Shown here piece by piece: positions 1-8,374 of a stretch of DNA of 17,381 nucleotides. The stretch covers positions 554 through 17,934 of the forward strand of contig DNBN01000274.1 of assembly GCA_003491845.1 (NCBI GenBank), read 5' to 3'. Made by a program: the position numbers and the translations under genes. This stretch comes from Porticoccaceae bacterium (GTDB lineage Bacteria > Pseudomonadota > Gammaproteobacteria > Pseudomonadales > Porticoccaceae). Each line of letters opens with the position of its first letter. Within the stretch, counting starts at the first letter, position 1. The notes beneath the pieces are model-generated. The model did not search any database. It was not told the DNA's origin and saw only the letters and a program-made list of their open reading frames with translations.

Positions 1-938
1 TTAGTCCAATCCATTTCAGAGACATGCACCAAACCCTCTACGCCATCTTCCAACTCGGCAAAACAACCGTAATCAGTGAGGTTAGTAATCGTAGCTTTAA
101 CACGGGCTCCCTCAGGATAGCGTCCTTTGATGTCACCCCAGGGGTCTTCGCCCATTTGCTTCATTCCTAGCGATACGCGATTTCTTTCGCGATCGAATTT
201 AAGCACCTTAACATCGATTTCATCCCCTACATTGATCATCTCAGACGGATGCTTGATACGCTTCCAAGACATATCCGTGATATGCAGAAGACCGTCTATA
301 CCGCCCAAATCAACAAATGCACCATAGTCAGTAAGATTTTTGATCACACCCTTGAGCGAAGCGCCCTCTTCAAGGTTAGCCAGCAGCTCATCGCGTTCTG
401 CGGAGTTTGCACTCTCCATGACAGCACGACGACTGACCACAACATTGTTACGCTTGGCGTCGAGTTTGATAACTTTAAACTCTAAATCAATGTTTTCTAG
501 ATGGGTAATTTCACGTAGGGGTCGAACATCGACCAATGAACCAGGCAAAAACGCACGCAAACCGCGGACATCTACTGTAAAGCCACCTTTGACCTTACCG
601 CTGATCACACCGATAACCACTTCGTCTGCCTTATGTGCCGCCTCGAGTTCAATCCATGATTCAGCTCGCCGCGCTTTCTCACGCGATAACTTAGTTGCGC
701 CAAATCCGTCTTCAACAGCCTCAAGAGCAACCTGCACCTCATCGCCAATAGCGACTTCAATCTCGCCCTTGTCATTGTAAAATTGGTCTATGGAAATAAC
801 GCCCTCAGATTTTAATCCGGCGTGCACAGTCACCCAATCTTTGTCGATATCAATAATTACCCCAGTAATAATAGCGCCGGGATTCATCTCAACAGTTTTG
901 AGACTCTCTTCAAATAATTCTTGGAAATTTTCAGTCAT
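1..938 (-). CDS. rpsA: 30S ribosomal protein S1 (N-terminal part, cut by window edge)
   Basis: Ribosomal protein S1 binds mRNA on the 30S subunit and helps initiate translation on structured or weak-SD messages. The visible 312 residues begin [21 protein letters not shown] and contain the first two S1 domains (about residues 20-87 and 105-172), a third typical RNA-binding S1 repeat (about 192-260, with [24 protein letters not shown]) and the start of a fourth (from about 277, [25 protein letters not shown]). The family normally has about 560 residues and six repeats, so the C-terminal part lies beyond position 1. The ATG at 936-938 is preceded only by a weak AGGT about 9 bases upstream. A weak SD fits E. 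coli rpsA, which lacks a canonical one and is autoregulated by S1. It lies downstream of cmk on the same strand, the usual gammaproteobacterial order. Identification is very secure. Confidence 0.98.
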   Translation of the reverse strand, partial: MTENFQELFEESLKTVEMNPGAIITGVIIDIDKDWVTVHAGLKSEGVISIDQFYNDKGEIEVAIGDEVQVALEAVEDGFGATKLSREKARRAESWIELEAAHKADEVVIGVISGKVKGGFTVDVRGLRAFLPGSLVDVRPLREITHLENIDLEFKVIKLDAKRNNVVVSRRAVMESANSAERDELLANLEEGASLKGVIKNLTDYGAFVDLGGIDGLLHITDMSWKRIKHPSEMINVGDEIDVKVLKFDRERNRVSLGMKQMGEDPWGDIKGRYPEGARVKATITNLTDYGCFAELEDGVEGLVHVSEMDWT

Positions 939-1086
939 GAAAGGTACCTAGGGTATGACAGAGACTCTGATATTTAATCACCAGTTAATCTCTTTTTTCC
1001 GCAATGCCAGATTATGCGGGTCAGTTAAAGTTAAGGTTTGTAGCAGAAAAAGCTGGCGACTGCTGACTCACCCGTTAAGTTAAATT
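939..1086 (-). promoter_or_regulatory. rpsA leader / cmk-rpsA intergenic region
   Basis: This 148-base gap is the longest inside the gyrA-to-rpsA block and precedes the S1 gene, so it probably carries an rpsA promoter and the S1-responsive leader known from E. coli. Visible elements are an 11-base near-palindrome CAGAGACTCTG at 959-969 and an inverted repeat CCGCA/TGCGG at 999-1019 next to a run of T on the plus strand. On the minus strand a CATAAT (-10-like, opposite about 1011-1016) has no good -35 partner. No clear terminator for cmk is visible. The regulatory role is inferred from position. Confidence 0.35.
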
Positions 1087-1761
1087 CTAATGTAGACCTT
1101 TGAAATCAATGATAGAGAGTATCGTCTCTAAGACTTCTTTTGCGTCCATATGAGATGTATCAAGCTCGATCGCATCGTCTGCCGCAATTAAAGGTGACAC
1201 TTCTCTATTCATATCTCTTTCATCTCTTGCCCTAACCTGCTCAGCAAGGGCGCGCAGACTAACATTTTCCCCCTTTTCTAGCAACTCTTTATGGCGCCGA
1301 GACGTACGTTCCTCAACACTGGCTGTGAGGTATATTTTTAAAGCGGCCTCGGGAAATACCACAGTTCCCATATCACGCCCATCAGCCACCAATCCATCAC
1401 CAATAGCAAAGGCCCTCTGACGCTTAAGTAAGGCTTCGCGCACCTCAGGGTATGCAGCAATTTGTGATGCATTTGCACCCGTTTGTTCAGAGCGTAACTC
1501 AATCGTAACATCTTCAGACTCTAGCAAAACACTAAAATGTCCCTGCGTAGATGTTTTAAAACAAACATCCATATGCTCGGCAATTAAAATCAAATCTTCT
1601 TTATTATCAAGTGCCAGTTTGCGTCTTGATGCAGCAATACTCAGTATTCTGTACAAGGCACCGCTATCTAGATATTGGTAGGATAATTTTTCTGCTAACA
1701 TTCGACTTACGGTGCCTTTGCCAGAACCACTGGGACCATCAATAGTTATTATTTTAGTCAT
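1087..1761 (-). CDS. cmk: Cytidylate kinase
   Basis: Cytidylate kinase phosphorylates CMP and dCMP with ATP in the cytoplasm, recycling CMP released by RNA turnover and lipid synthesis. The 224 residues match the usual family length (about 225). The P-loop GPSGSGKGT is at residues 9-17, the nucleotide-binding LDSGALYR at 31-38, the CMP-binding DGRDMGTVVFP at 127-137, and the lid/arginine region DERDMNR at 180-186. The ATG lies inside the end of tyrA-aroA: the genes overlap by 8 bases (1754-1761), suggesting translational coupling. Its position between aroA and rpsA is conserved in gammaproteobacteria. Nothing unusual was seen. Confidence 0.97.
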   Translation of the reverse strand: MTKIITIDGPSGSGKGTVSRMLAEKLSYQYLDSGALYRILSIAASRRKLALDNKEDLILIAEHMDVCFKTSTQGHFSVLLESEDVTIELRSEQTGANASQIAAYPEVREALLKRQRAFAIGDGLVADGRDMGTVVFPEAALKIYLTASVEERTSRRHKELLEKGENVSLRALAEQVRARDERDMNREVSPLIAADDAIELDTSHMDAKEVLETILSIIDFKGLH

Positions 1762-4000
1762 CTCTAGACTCCACCCCTATGACTAAGCCGATCGCCTTTG
1801 CAGTTTCAATGAAGTCAGGAAAAGACGTGGCCACATTATTGCACTCTTCAATTGTTATCTCGCCCCGCGCGCGTAAACCGGCAATCGCAAAGGCCATAGC
1901 AATACGATGATCATGATGACTTAAGACATGACCTTGACCCAACGTGCCACCGACAATAACAATACCGTCTGCAGTGGGAGTCGCGTCAATCCCTAGCGTT
2001 ACAAGACCATCTGCCATACTTTGAATTCGATCACTTTCCTTAACTCGCAATTCCTCTGCCCCAGTCAACAGGGTAATGCCCTGGGCACATGCAGCGGCAA
2101 TAAACAGTACAGGAAATTCATCAATTGCCAAGGGAACTTGGTCCTTAGGAATATCAATGCCTTTTAGAGGCGCGTATTGAATACGAATATCAGCTACTGG
2201 CTCACCGCCCACTTCCACTGTATTGCTCAAATGTATCGCTGTACCCATTTGACGAAGAATATTAATTACTCCAATACGCGTCGGATTAATGCCAACATGG
2301 CGTAAAGTGATATCAGAACCTGGTGTAATAGCTGCGGCGACCATGAAGAAAGCCGCTGAGGATATATCAGCGGGGACATCAATTCTTGTCCCCTGCAGTG
2401 CGCCACCCCCAGTTAGTGACGCCACACTATCAGCAGCGGAAACGGTATAACCAAACCCTTGCAGCATTCGCTCTGTATGATCCCGAGTGGGGGCTGGCTC
2501 GGTAACAGAGGTTATCCCTTTGGCATAAAGCCCAGCTAACAAAACACAAGATTTAACCTGGGCACTGGCCATTGGCATATCATAGTCTATTGACCGCAAA
2601 GTCTGACCGCCAGTTATTTTAAGTGGCGGCGTTCCCTTTTGAGATGTCTCAATAAGCGCACCCATCATCCTCAGGGGATCCGCAACACGACCCATCGGGC
2701 GACCTGTCAAAGAGACGTCGCCAATTAATTCTGTATCAAACGACTGGCCAGCTAGCAGGCCACTCAACAATCGTATGGATGTTCCAGAATTACCCATATT
2801 TAAAGGTGTAGCTGGAGCCTTTAGACCGTTCAATCCCACTCCATGCACAACGACTCGACCCTGATCTGGACCCTCGATAACAACACCCATTTCTCTGAAT
2901 GCACGCAAGGTTGCCAGACTATCCTCACCCTCCAAAAAGCCTGTGATCTCAGTCATCCCCTCAGCAATAGATGACAGTATGATCGATCGATGGGACATTG
3001 ATTTATCGCCAGGCACGCGCAATACTCCCCGCCCATGCCCCCCTGGAGTGACTCGGTAATTAATAGTTTTTTCAGTCATTGAACCCTGCACTGTGTTAGT
3101 TTCAAGTAGTTTACCAAAGTGGTTACGCGCATCTCTAGCACGGGTGAAGACGTCCATCAGGTAATCTGCATCACTTTCATCAATTGCCTTACGTAACATT
3201 TGAAAGTTACCCATGACCTCATCCAGCACATGCAGAATAGATTGCTGATTTGCCAGTGCTATATCCCGCCACATCACTGGATCACTAGCAGCTATTCTAG
3301 TGAAATCTCTGAAACCGCCAGCAGCATAGCGAAAAATTTCTCTGTTATCGCCCATCGATGCCAGCGTATCTACCAATGAGTAAGCAAGAAAATGTGGCAA
3401 ATGACTGGTCGCCGCTAAAATAACGTCATGATCCTGAACATTCATGGTGGTGACAAGACCGCCAACGCCCGACCAGAGTTTACTTACTAATAAAAAGTGC
3501 TCTGTATCGGCTGACCCGTGCGGAGTTAAAATTACCCGATGATTTTCGAACAAATGCTTATCCGCAGCTGTAACGCCACTTTTTTCAGAACCTGCGATGG
3601 GGTGGCCAGGCACGAATTGCTCAGGAAGGTCACCATAAATCTCCCTCAAGGCATCCACTACAGAACCCTTAACACTGGCCACATCTGTAATGGTTACGTC
3701 TTTTGAAAGCAGTCGATGACAATCAGCCATCACCACAGGAACAGACAGGGTAGGTACGCCTATAACCACAACATCGCCCGATGTTAACTGTGACGCTACT
3801 GAAGCCAAGTCCTGATAAGTCTCATCAACAATAGACAAATCCAAAGCCAGCTCAAGGGTAGAGCTGCGACGAGAAATACCTATAACAGTATTAACAAGCC
3901 CTATACTTTTAGCTGCCAACGCCAAACTAGAACCAATCAAACCAAGCCCTATAATCACTAAGCGATTAACACGAGGCTCATCAGTTGCTAAAAAGGACAT
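1754..4000 (-). CDS. tyrA-aroA: Bifunctional prephenate dehydrogenase / EPSP synthase (TyrA-AroA fusion)
   Basis: One 748-residue protein joins two aromatic-pathway enzymes. Residues 1-300 are prephenate dehydrogenase (prephenate to 4-hydroxyphenylpyruvate, NAD-dependent): Rossmann GLGLIGSS at 18-25, HPIAG with the catalytic His at 133-137, and SHLPHFLA at 199-206. Residues about 308-748 are EPSP synthase (shikimate-3-phosphate plus PEP): PGDKSMSHR at 330-338, NSGTSIR at 404-410, SAQVK at 479-483, RDHTE at 506-510, NPTR at 572-575, the likely catalytic Asp627, KESDR at 654-658, and DHR at 697-699. An internal Met at 308 marks the old AroA start. The same fusion is known in Pseudomonas. The ATG has GAGG 7 bases upstream (opposite 4008-4011). 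The AroA half carries the four motifs used to define class II EPSPS. Identification of both halves is secure. Confidence 0.97.
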   Translation of the reverse strand: MSFLATDEPRVNRLVIIGLGLIGSSLALAAKSIGLVNTVIGISRRSSTLELALDLSIVDETYQDLASVASQLTSGDVVVIGVPTLSVPVVMADCHRLLSKDVTITDVASVKGSVVDALREIYGDLPEQFVPGHPIAGSEKSGVTAADKHLFENHRVILTPHGSADTEHFLLVSKLWSGVGGLVTTMNVQDHDVILAATSHLPHFLAYSLVDTLASMGDNREIFRYAAGGFRDFTRIAASDPVMWRDIALANQQSILHVLDEVMGNFQMLRKAIDESDADYLMDVFTRARDARNHFGKLLETNTVQGSMTEKTINYRVTPGGHGRGVLRVPGDKSMSHRSIILSSIAEGMTEITGFLEGEDSLATLRAFREMGVVIEGPDQGRVVVHGVGLNGLKAPATPLNMGNSGTSIRLLSGLLAGQSFDTELIGDVSLTGRPMGRVADPLRMMGALIETSQKGTPPLKITGGQTLRSIDYDMPMASAQVKSCVLLAGLYAKGITSVTEPAPTRDHTERMLQGFGYTVSAADSVASLTGGGALQGTRIDVPADISSAAFFMVAAAITPGSDITLRHVGINPTRIGVINILRQMGTAIHLSNTVEVGGEPVADIRIQYAPLKGIDIPKDQVPLAIDEFPVLFIAAACAQGITLLTGAEELRVKESDRIQSMADGLVTLGIDATPTADGIVIVGGTLGQGHVLSHHDHRIAMAFAIAGLRARGEITIEECNNVATSFPDFIETAKAIGLVIGVESRDD

Positions 4001-4007
4001 AAGAAAG

Positions 4008-4011
4008 CCTC
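4008..4011 (-). promoter_or_regulatory. Ribosome binding site of tyrA-aroA
   Basis: GAGG on the minus strand, 7 bases before the ATG at 3998-4000. It supports the start in the 43-base gap after pheA and shows that the fusion is translated independently of pheA. Confidence 0.7.
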
Positions 4012-4043
4012 ACATTGAGTCGTTAAATTCATAATAGGGCGAA

Positions 4044-5129
4044 CTAAAGAACCGCGCGAGGGTAAGAACCAAGCACCTTAAGCTCTGAAACCTCAACAGC
4101 GAGCTCCTTGAGTACTTCAATAACAGCAGCGTCTTCAATATGCCCTACAAAATCTATAAAGAACACGTAGGACCATTTACTGCTGCGAGATGGACGAGAC
4201 TCCAGACGTGTCATATCAACATTATGCCGACGAAAAGGCTCTAATAGATTATGCAATGCGCCAGGTTTGTTATTGGTCGACACCACGATGGAGGTTCTAT
4301 CATCACCACTAGCGGGAACCGTTTCACGACCTATAATCAAAAAACGTGTTGAGTTGTCAGGGCGATCTTCAATTTTCTCCCACAACTTTTCCAGTTCATA
4401 AAGCTCGCAGGACATATCCCCTGCAATGGCTGCAGAATTCCACTCTCCTTGGACCCGCTTGGCAGCCTCAGCATTGCTGCTGACCGCAACACGCTCTATA
4501 TTAGGATACTTCGAATTCAACCACTGCCGACATTGCGCTAATGACTGCGCGTGAGAATAAACGCGAGTTATGTTGTCATTGTTAGTATTCTTGCCCACCA
4601 TAAAGTGGTGGTGAATTCTCAACTCGACTTCCCCACAGATTTTAATAGAGGAATCCATAAAACTATCCAAAGTGTGACTGATAACACCCTCTGTAGAATT
4701 TTCAACTGGCACCACACCATAATTACAAGCACCAGCTAAAACTTCACGAAAAACCTCATCAATCGCAGACATAGGGACGCTAATAGCCGCATCGCCAAAA
4801 TGTTTTAGTGCCGCCTCTTGGGTAAAGGTGCCCTCTGGACCAAGAAATGCAACCTTGATTGGCTGCTCAAGAGCCAAGCAAGAGGACATTATCTGGCGAA
4901 ATAGACGAGCCATATCTTCATTGTCTAGAGGGCCTGTATTAGATTCCATCACACGCCGTAGAACCTGCGCCTCTCTTTCAGGCCGATAATAGGCTGTATC
5001 ACCCAGGCCTTTTTTTACTTTAGCCACCTGTTGAGCAAAATTGGCACGCTGGCTAATGTTCTCCATAATTTGAACATCTAAGGCATCAATTTTAGTCCTT
5101 AAGTCTAATAATGGATTTTCTTTAGACAT
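4044..5129 (-). CDS. pheA: P-protein: chorismate mutase / prephenate dehydratase
   Basis: Bifunctional cytoplasmic enzyme that turns chorismate into prephenate and then phenylpyruvate, committing carbon to phenylalanine. Residues 5-88 are an AroQ-type chorismate mutase helix bundle, with candidate active-site Arg11, Arg28, Lys39, Arg52 and Glu53. Residues 92-270 are prephenate dehydratase, starting VAFLGPEGTFTQ, with PVENSTEGVISHTLDSF at 141-157 and the TRF motif at 261-263. Residues 280-355 are a C-terminal ACT domain with PGALH (289-293) and ESRP (310-313), the phenylalanine-binding feedback motifs, so end-product inhibition is expected. Length (361) is normal. ATG with GGAG 9 bases upstream. 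It lies 39 bases after gyrA, where Pseudomonas has serC in between, and 43 bases before tyrA-aroA. No leader peptide or attenuator is visible. Confidence 0.97.
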   Translation of the reverse strand: MSKENPLLDLRTKIDALDVQIMENISQRANFAQQVAKVKKGLGDTAYYRPEREAQVLRRVMESNTGPLDNEDMARLFRQIMSSCLALEQPIKVAFLGPEGTFTQEAALKHFGDAAISVPMSAIDEVFREVLAGACNYGVVPVENSTEGVISHTLDSFMDSSIKICGEVELRIHHHFMVGKNTNNDNITRVYSHAQSLAQCRQWLNSKYPNIERVAVSSNAEAAKRVQGEWNSAAIAGDMSCELYELEKLWEKIEDRPDNSTRFLIIGRETVPASGDDRTSIVVSTNNKPGALHNLLEPFRRHNVDMTRLESRPSRSSKWSYVFFIDFVGHIEDAAVIEVLKELAVEVSELKVLGSYPRAVL

Positions 5130-5168
5130 AAATTACTACTCCATCACCACTAATTAATTACCCAGCAC

Positions 5169-7769
5169 TTACTCTGCAGAAGGCGCCTCATCGATCACTT
5201 CAACATCTTGCACCGCATCTGAAGTCTGTTCTTCCTCTTCATCTGGTTCGGCAATCCGCGCCAAGCTGACCAGATTTTCATTTTCTTTAAGCCGAATAAT
5301 CCGCACACCTTGGGTGTTTCTGCCGACCACCGAGACCTCATCACCACGAGTTCGCACCATAGTACCCTGATCGGAGATAAGCATTATTTCATCTCCTGAA
5401 AACAGCTGGGTCGCACCCACCAATGGTCCATTTCGCTCACTGGCTTGAATCGCTATCATTCCTTTCCCGCCACGACCTTTGGTAGGAAACTCATCAACAT
5501 TAGTGCGTTTTCCATAACCATTTTCACAAACCGTTAACAAAAATCCATCTTGCTCAGGGATGACCATAGAAATAACATCATGGCCCTCGGGCAATCGCAT
5601 ACCGCGCACACCTTTTGACACTCGACCCATCGCTCTGGCATCCGTGCTTGCGAAACGAACGGCTTTTCCCTCTGAGCTAAACAACATAACATCGCTGTTA
5701 TCATCGATGATGGCGGTCCCTACAAGGTGATCTCCATCCACGAGATCTACAGCACGCAAGCCGACACTACGAGGGCGCGAGTATTGATCCAAAGAGGTCT
5801 TTTTAACCGTGCCGTTAGCTGTTGCCATAAGTACAAACTTATCCTCACTATACTCCTCAACCGGCAATATTGAGCTGATTCGCTCTCCATCATCCAACGG
5901 CAGTAAATTAACCACTGGGCGGCCACGAGAATTACGACCTGCAATAGGTATTTGGTAGACCTTCAACCAATAGACCTTGCCCAAGTTGGTAAAACATAAA
6001 ATCGTTGTGTGAGTACTGGCAACCAGCAAATGCTCAACAAAATCCTCATCCTTCACCGCAGTGGCTGACTTGCCCATACCACCACGGCGCTGAGCCTGAT
6101 AATCACTTAAAGGCTGTGTTTTTGCATATCCACCGTGGGATATAGTGACAACACGATCTTCTTCGGTTATTAAATCCTCTACAGTTAAATCATGCATGGA
6201 TTCAATGATTTCAGTACGCCGCTGATCTCCAAACTCTTCCACGATCGCTTCAAGCTCTTCACGAATTACCGACATAAGTCGTACGATATCCCCCAGAATA
6301 TCTTGATATTCGGCTATCTCTTCAAGCTTGACGGCAAACTCATCAATAATTTTGTCATGCTCCATACCCGTCAATCGGTGCAGGCGAAGCTCGAGGATGT
6401 CTTTAGCCTGCTCGGGCGAAAGAAAGTATTGATCATCACGTAAACCATAGTGCGCCTCAAGCCAATCCGGGCGCGCCGCCTCTGGACCTGCTCGATCCAA
6501 CATTTGCAGCACAGAACCAGGATTCCAGCCGCGCGCCACAAGCGCTTCTCGGGCTTCTGCAGGGGTAGTAGAGGTCTTGATTAACGCAATAATTTCGTCA
6601 ATATTTGCCAAAGCAATGGCAAATCCTTCCAATGTATGAGCCCGTTCACGCGCTTTTCGAAGCAGATAGATAGTTCTGCGCGTAACAACCTCTCGACGAT
6701 GCCGAACAAATGCTTCAAGCATCTGTTTGAGGTTTAAAATCTTTGGCTGCCCATCAACTAGAGCAACGACATTGATCCCAAAAACACCCTGGAGCTGCGT
6801 ATGGGCATAGAGGTTGTTAAGCACCACATCGCCCATTTCTCCACGCTTTAATTCGATAACAATGCGCAATCCATCTTTGTCAGATTCATCACGTAATTCA
6901 GAAATACCCTCAATTTTCTTTTCTTTCACCAACTCGGCAATACGCTCAATCAAACGTGCTTTGTTTAGTTGATAGGGAATCTCGGTGACAATTATCGTCT
7001 CCCGACGGGTTTTCTCATCGATCTCAATGTCTGCCCGAGCTCGCATATATATGCGCCCGCGGCCGGTGCGATAGGCTTGGACAATACCTGCTTTGCCATT
7101 GATTATAGCCCCTGTAGGAAAGTCAGGGCCCGGAATATATTCCATTAACTCCTCTACGGTAATATCACTGTTGTCAATTAAGGCTAAACATCCTTTTACT
7201 ACCTCAGTGAGGTTGTGAGGAGGGATATTAGTAGCCATACCAACCGCAATACCTGAGCTACCATTAACTAATAAATTAGGAACTCGAGTGGGCAAAACTA
7301 CAGGTATCTGCTCAGTCTCATCATAATTGGGCGCAAAATCGACGGTATCTTTTTCTAAGTCCTCCAGCAACGCATGAGCCATTTTAGTCATACGTATCTC
7401 GGTATACCGCATTGCCGCTGCACGATCACCATCAACCGAGCCGAAATTTCCCTGCCCATCCACGAGCATATAACGCAACGAAAAAGGCTGAGCCATACGA
7501 ACAATAGTTTCATAGACCGCAGAATCGCCATGGGGGTGATATTTACCAATCACATCGCCAACCACTCTTGCTGACTTCTTGTATGCCTTATTCCAGTCAT
7601 TACTCAACTCATTCATGGCAAACAATGCACGCCTGTGCACAGGTTTTAACCCATCACGCACATCGGGAAGTGCCCTACCCACGATAACGCTCATTGCATA
7701 ATCTAAATAAGACTGCTTGAGCTCATCTTCGATATTAACCGGAACAACTTCTTTCGCTAAATCACTCAT
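5169..7769 (-). CDS. gyrA: DNA gyrase subunit A
   Basis: GyrA is the breakage-reunion subunit of DNA gyrase (A2B2), which introduces negative supercoils using ATP. The 866 residues (E. coli 875) align without visible gaps at the N-terminus. The winged-helix and tower region carries the quinolone-determining segment with Ser83 and, unusually, Glu87 (Asp in E. coli). The catalytic Tyr122 is in [10 protein letters not shown]. The C-terminal beta-pinwheel starts with the GyrA box at 560-566, which reads QRRGGMG rather than the usual QRRGGKG/RG. The protein ends in an acidic tail (EPDEEEEQ onward), which tunes supercoiling in E. coli. The ATG has only a distant AGGA (14 bases). It is divergent from ubiG, as in E. 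coli. Identity is certain; the effect of the two substitutions is unknown. Confidence 0.98.
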   Translation of the reverse strand: MSDLAKEVVPVNIEDELKQSYLDYAMSVIVGRALPDVRDGLKPVHRRALFAMNELSNDWNKAYKKSARVVGDVIGKYHPHGDSAVYETIVRMAQPFSLRYMLVDGQGNFGSVDGDRAAAMRYTEIRMTKMAHALLEDLEKDTVDFAPNYDETEQIPVVLPTRVPNLLVNGSSGIAVGMATNIPPHNLTEVVKGCLALIDNSDITVEELMEYIPGPDFPTGAIINGKAGIVQAYRTGRGRIYMRARADIEIDEKTRRETIIVTEIPYQLNKARLIERIAELVKEKKIEGISELRDESDKDGLRIVIELKRGEMGDVVLNNLYAHTQLQGVFGINVVALVDGQPKILNLKQMLEAFVRHRREVVTRRTIYLLRKARERAHTLEGFAIALANIDEIIALIKTSTTPAEAREALVARGWNPGSVLQMLDRAGPEAARPDWLEAHYGLRDDQYFLSPEQAKDILELRLHRLTGMEHDKIIDEFAVKLEEIAEYQDILGDIVRLMSVIREELEAIVEEFGDQRRTEIIESMHDLTVEDLITEEDRVVTISHGGYAKTQPLSDYQAQRRGGMGKSATAVKDEDFVEHLLVASTHTTILCFTNLGKVYWLKVYQIPIAGRNSRGRPVVNLLPLDDGERISSILPVEEYSEDKFVLMATANGTVKKTSLDQYSRPRSVGLRAVDLVDGDHLVGTAIIDDNSDVMLFSSEGKAVRFASTDARAMGRVSKGVRGMRLPEGHDVISMVIPEQDGFLLTVCENGYGKRTNVDEFPTKGRGGKGMIAIQASERNGPLVGATQLFSGDEIMLISDQGTMVRTRGDEVSVVGRNTQGVRIIRLKENENLVSLARIAEPDEEEEQTSDAVQDVEVIDEAPSAE

Positions 7770-7811
7770 AATTTATTGTTATTTCCTGAGTTATTGACGT
7801 CTTTTTACTAA

Positions 7812-7839
7812 TTGAGAACGGCAGCGATCGCACTGTAAA
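7812..7839 (+). promoter_or_regulatory. Candidate plus-strand promoter before the small ORF
   Basis: TTGAGA (7812-7817, five of six to TTGACA) and TGTAAA (7834-7839, four of six to TATAAT) are separated by 16 bases. A start near 7846 would place the possible 34-residue ORF about 63 bases downstream. The -10 is weak, so this could be chance in AT-rich DNA. Confidence 0.2.
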
Positions 7840-7885
7840 AACCTACAGAAACTTCCTAACCAAAAAGGTTGCTGCACAAAGAAAA

Positions 7886-7894
7886 ATAGTACCA
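7886..7894 (-). promoter_or_regulatory. Candidate gyrA promoter (extended -10)
   Basis: Read on the minus strand this is TGG-TACTAT: a TGn extension plus a five-of-six match to TATAAT. No good -35 hexamer lies 16-18 bases upstream, as is common for extended -10 promoters. It predicts transcription from about 7879 and a leader of about 110 bases. That leader contains two short inverted repeats, AACC/GGTT and CTGTA/TACAG, that could fold. Promoter use is inferred. Confidence 0.35.
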
Positions 7895-7908
7895 TAGTCA
7901 GGCTAAAA

Positions 7909-8013
7909 ATGTGGTTTTTATTGCGCTCAATGCCGCAGAAAATCAGTGAAATTCAAGCTGGCTCAGAATTAAGCAAACATCTTGATAAACACATTGAACC
8001 TTCGGCTGATTAA
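7909..8013 (+). CDS. Possible small protein, 34 residues, unknown
   Basis: A short ORF in the long gap between gyrA and ubiG. It starts at ATG 7909 with TCAGG 6 bases upstream and ends in TAA at 8011-8013. The product begins MWFLLRSMPQKISEIQ and ends SKHLDKHIEPSAD. It has a short hydrophobic start (WFLL) followed by a charged, probably helical tail; no family is recognised. Synonymous codon choice looks like that of neighbouring genes. It lies upstream of ubiG on the same strand, with about 360 bases between. It could be a real small protein, a remnant of a longer gene, or chance. Confidence 0.22.
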   Translation: MWFLLRSMPQKISEIQAGSELSKHLDKHIEPSAD

Positions 8014-8211
8014 CGTAAACTCAGCGTTTGTACCAACCTTGATCAAATGCAAAAATCATAACCTGTAAAATGCCGACACTGGCTGTTAATAAAGTGAAAT
8101 GAATGAGCAACATCCAAAAAAAGTGGACGGCTATTCTCAACAATAATCCAGGCAACTATCAATAACTAACGCTAATGCTTTTAAGATATATTTTCTTGGT
8201 CAACAACGCTA

Positions 8212-8217
8212 TATAAT
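8212..8217 (+). promoter_or_regulatory. Candidate ubiG promoter, perfect TATAAT -10
   Basis: A perfect TATAAT, the best -10 hexamer noticed in the window. The 16-18-base-upstream position is only AT-rich (TATTTT-like). TTGGTC at 8196-8201 is too close to act as the -35. Transcription from about 8224 would give ubiG a leader of about 150 bases. The leader contains direct AGCTAA repeats and a weak GCGT/ACGC inverted repeat, with no recognisable riboswitch. Confidence 0.4.
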
Positions 8218-8374
8218 CTACCATGGTAAATAAACTCAACAATGACTAAAACATGGATTCGCTGATATGAAAAAGCCAGCATACTAAGGCTGATCCAGCT
8301 AACGACAACACAGCGTAACCAAGCCTGAGACGCAAGCTAATAAAGATAAAGATCACTTTAATCAAAGGTAATGT

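Larger units (their letters stand above)
7770..8374. other. Long divergent gyrA-ubiG intergenic region
   Basis: A 605-base gap in an otherwise tightly packed window. It holds the gyrA leader and a candidate promoter at the left end, the possible small ORF at 7909-8013, and a strong -10 at 8212-8217 upstream of ubiG. Between 8014 and 8200 only very short ORFs occur, for example overlapping 15- and 20-codon frames starting at 8099 and 8103. None has a recognisable product; this stretch could be a decayed gene. No tRNA, terminator stem with U-run, or repeat array was seen. Confidence 0.5.

Noticed and set aside
127..780. Three plus-strand ORFs of 66-146 codons
   Set aside because: They lie antisense to the unmistakable S1 repeats of rpsA, whose frame stays open to the window edge.
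999..1019. CCGCA/TGCGG inverted repeat next to a T-run as a terminator
   Set aside because: The T-run is on the wrong side for a plus-strand terminator, and on the minus strand the stem is followed by A, not U.
7824..7831. GCGATCGC perfect palindrome in the gyrA leader
   Set aside because: A single 8-base palindrome occurs easily by chance and matches no operator I know in this group.
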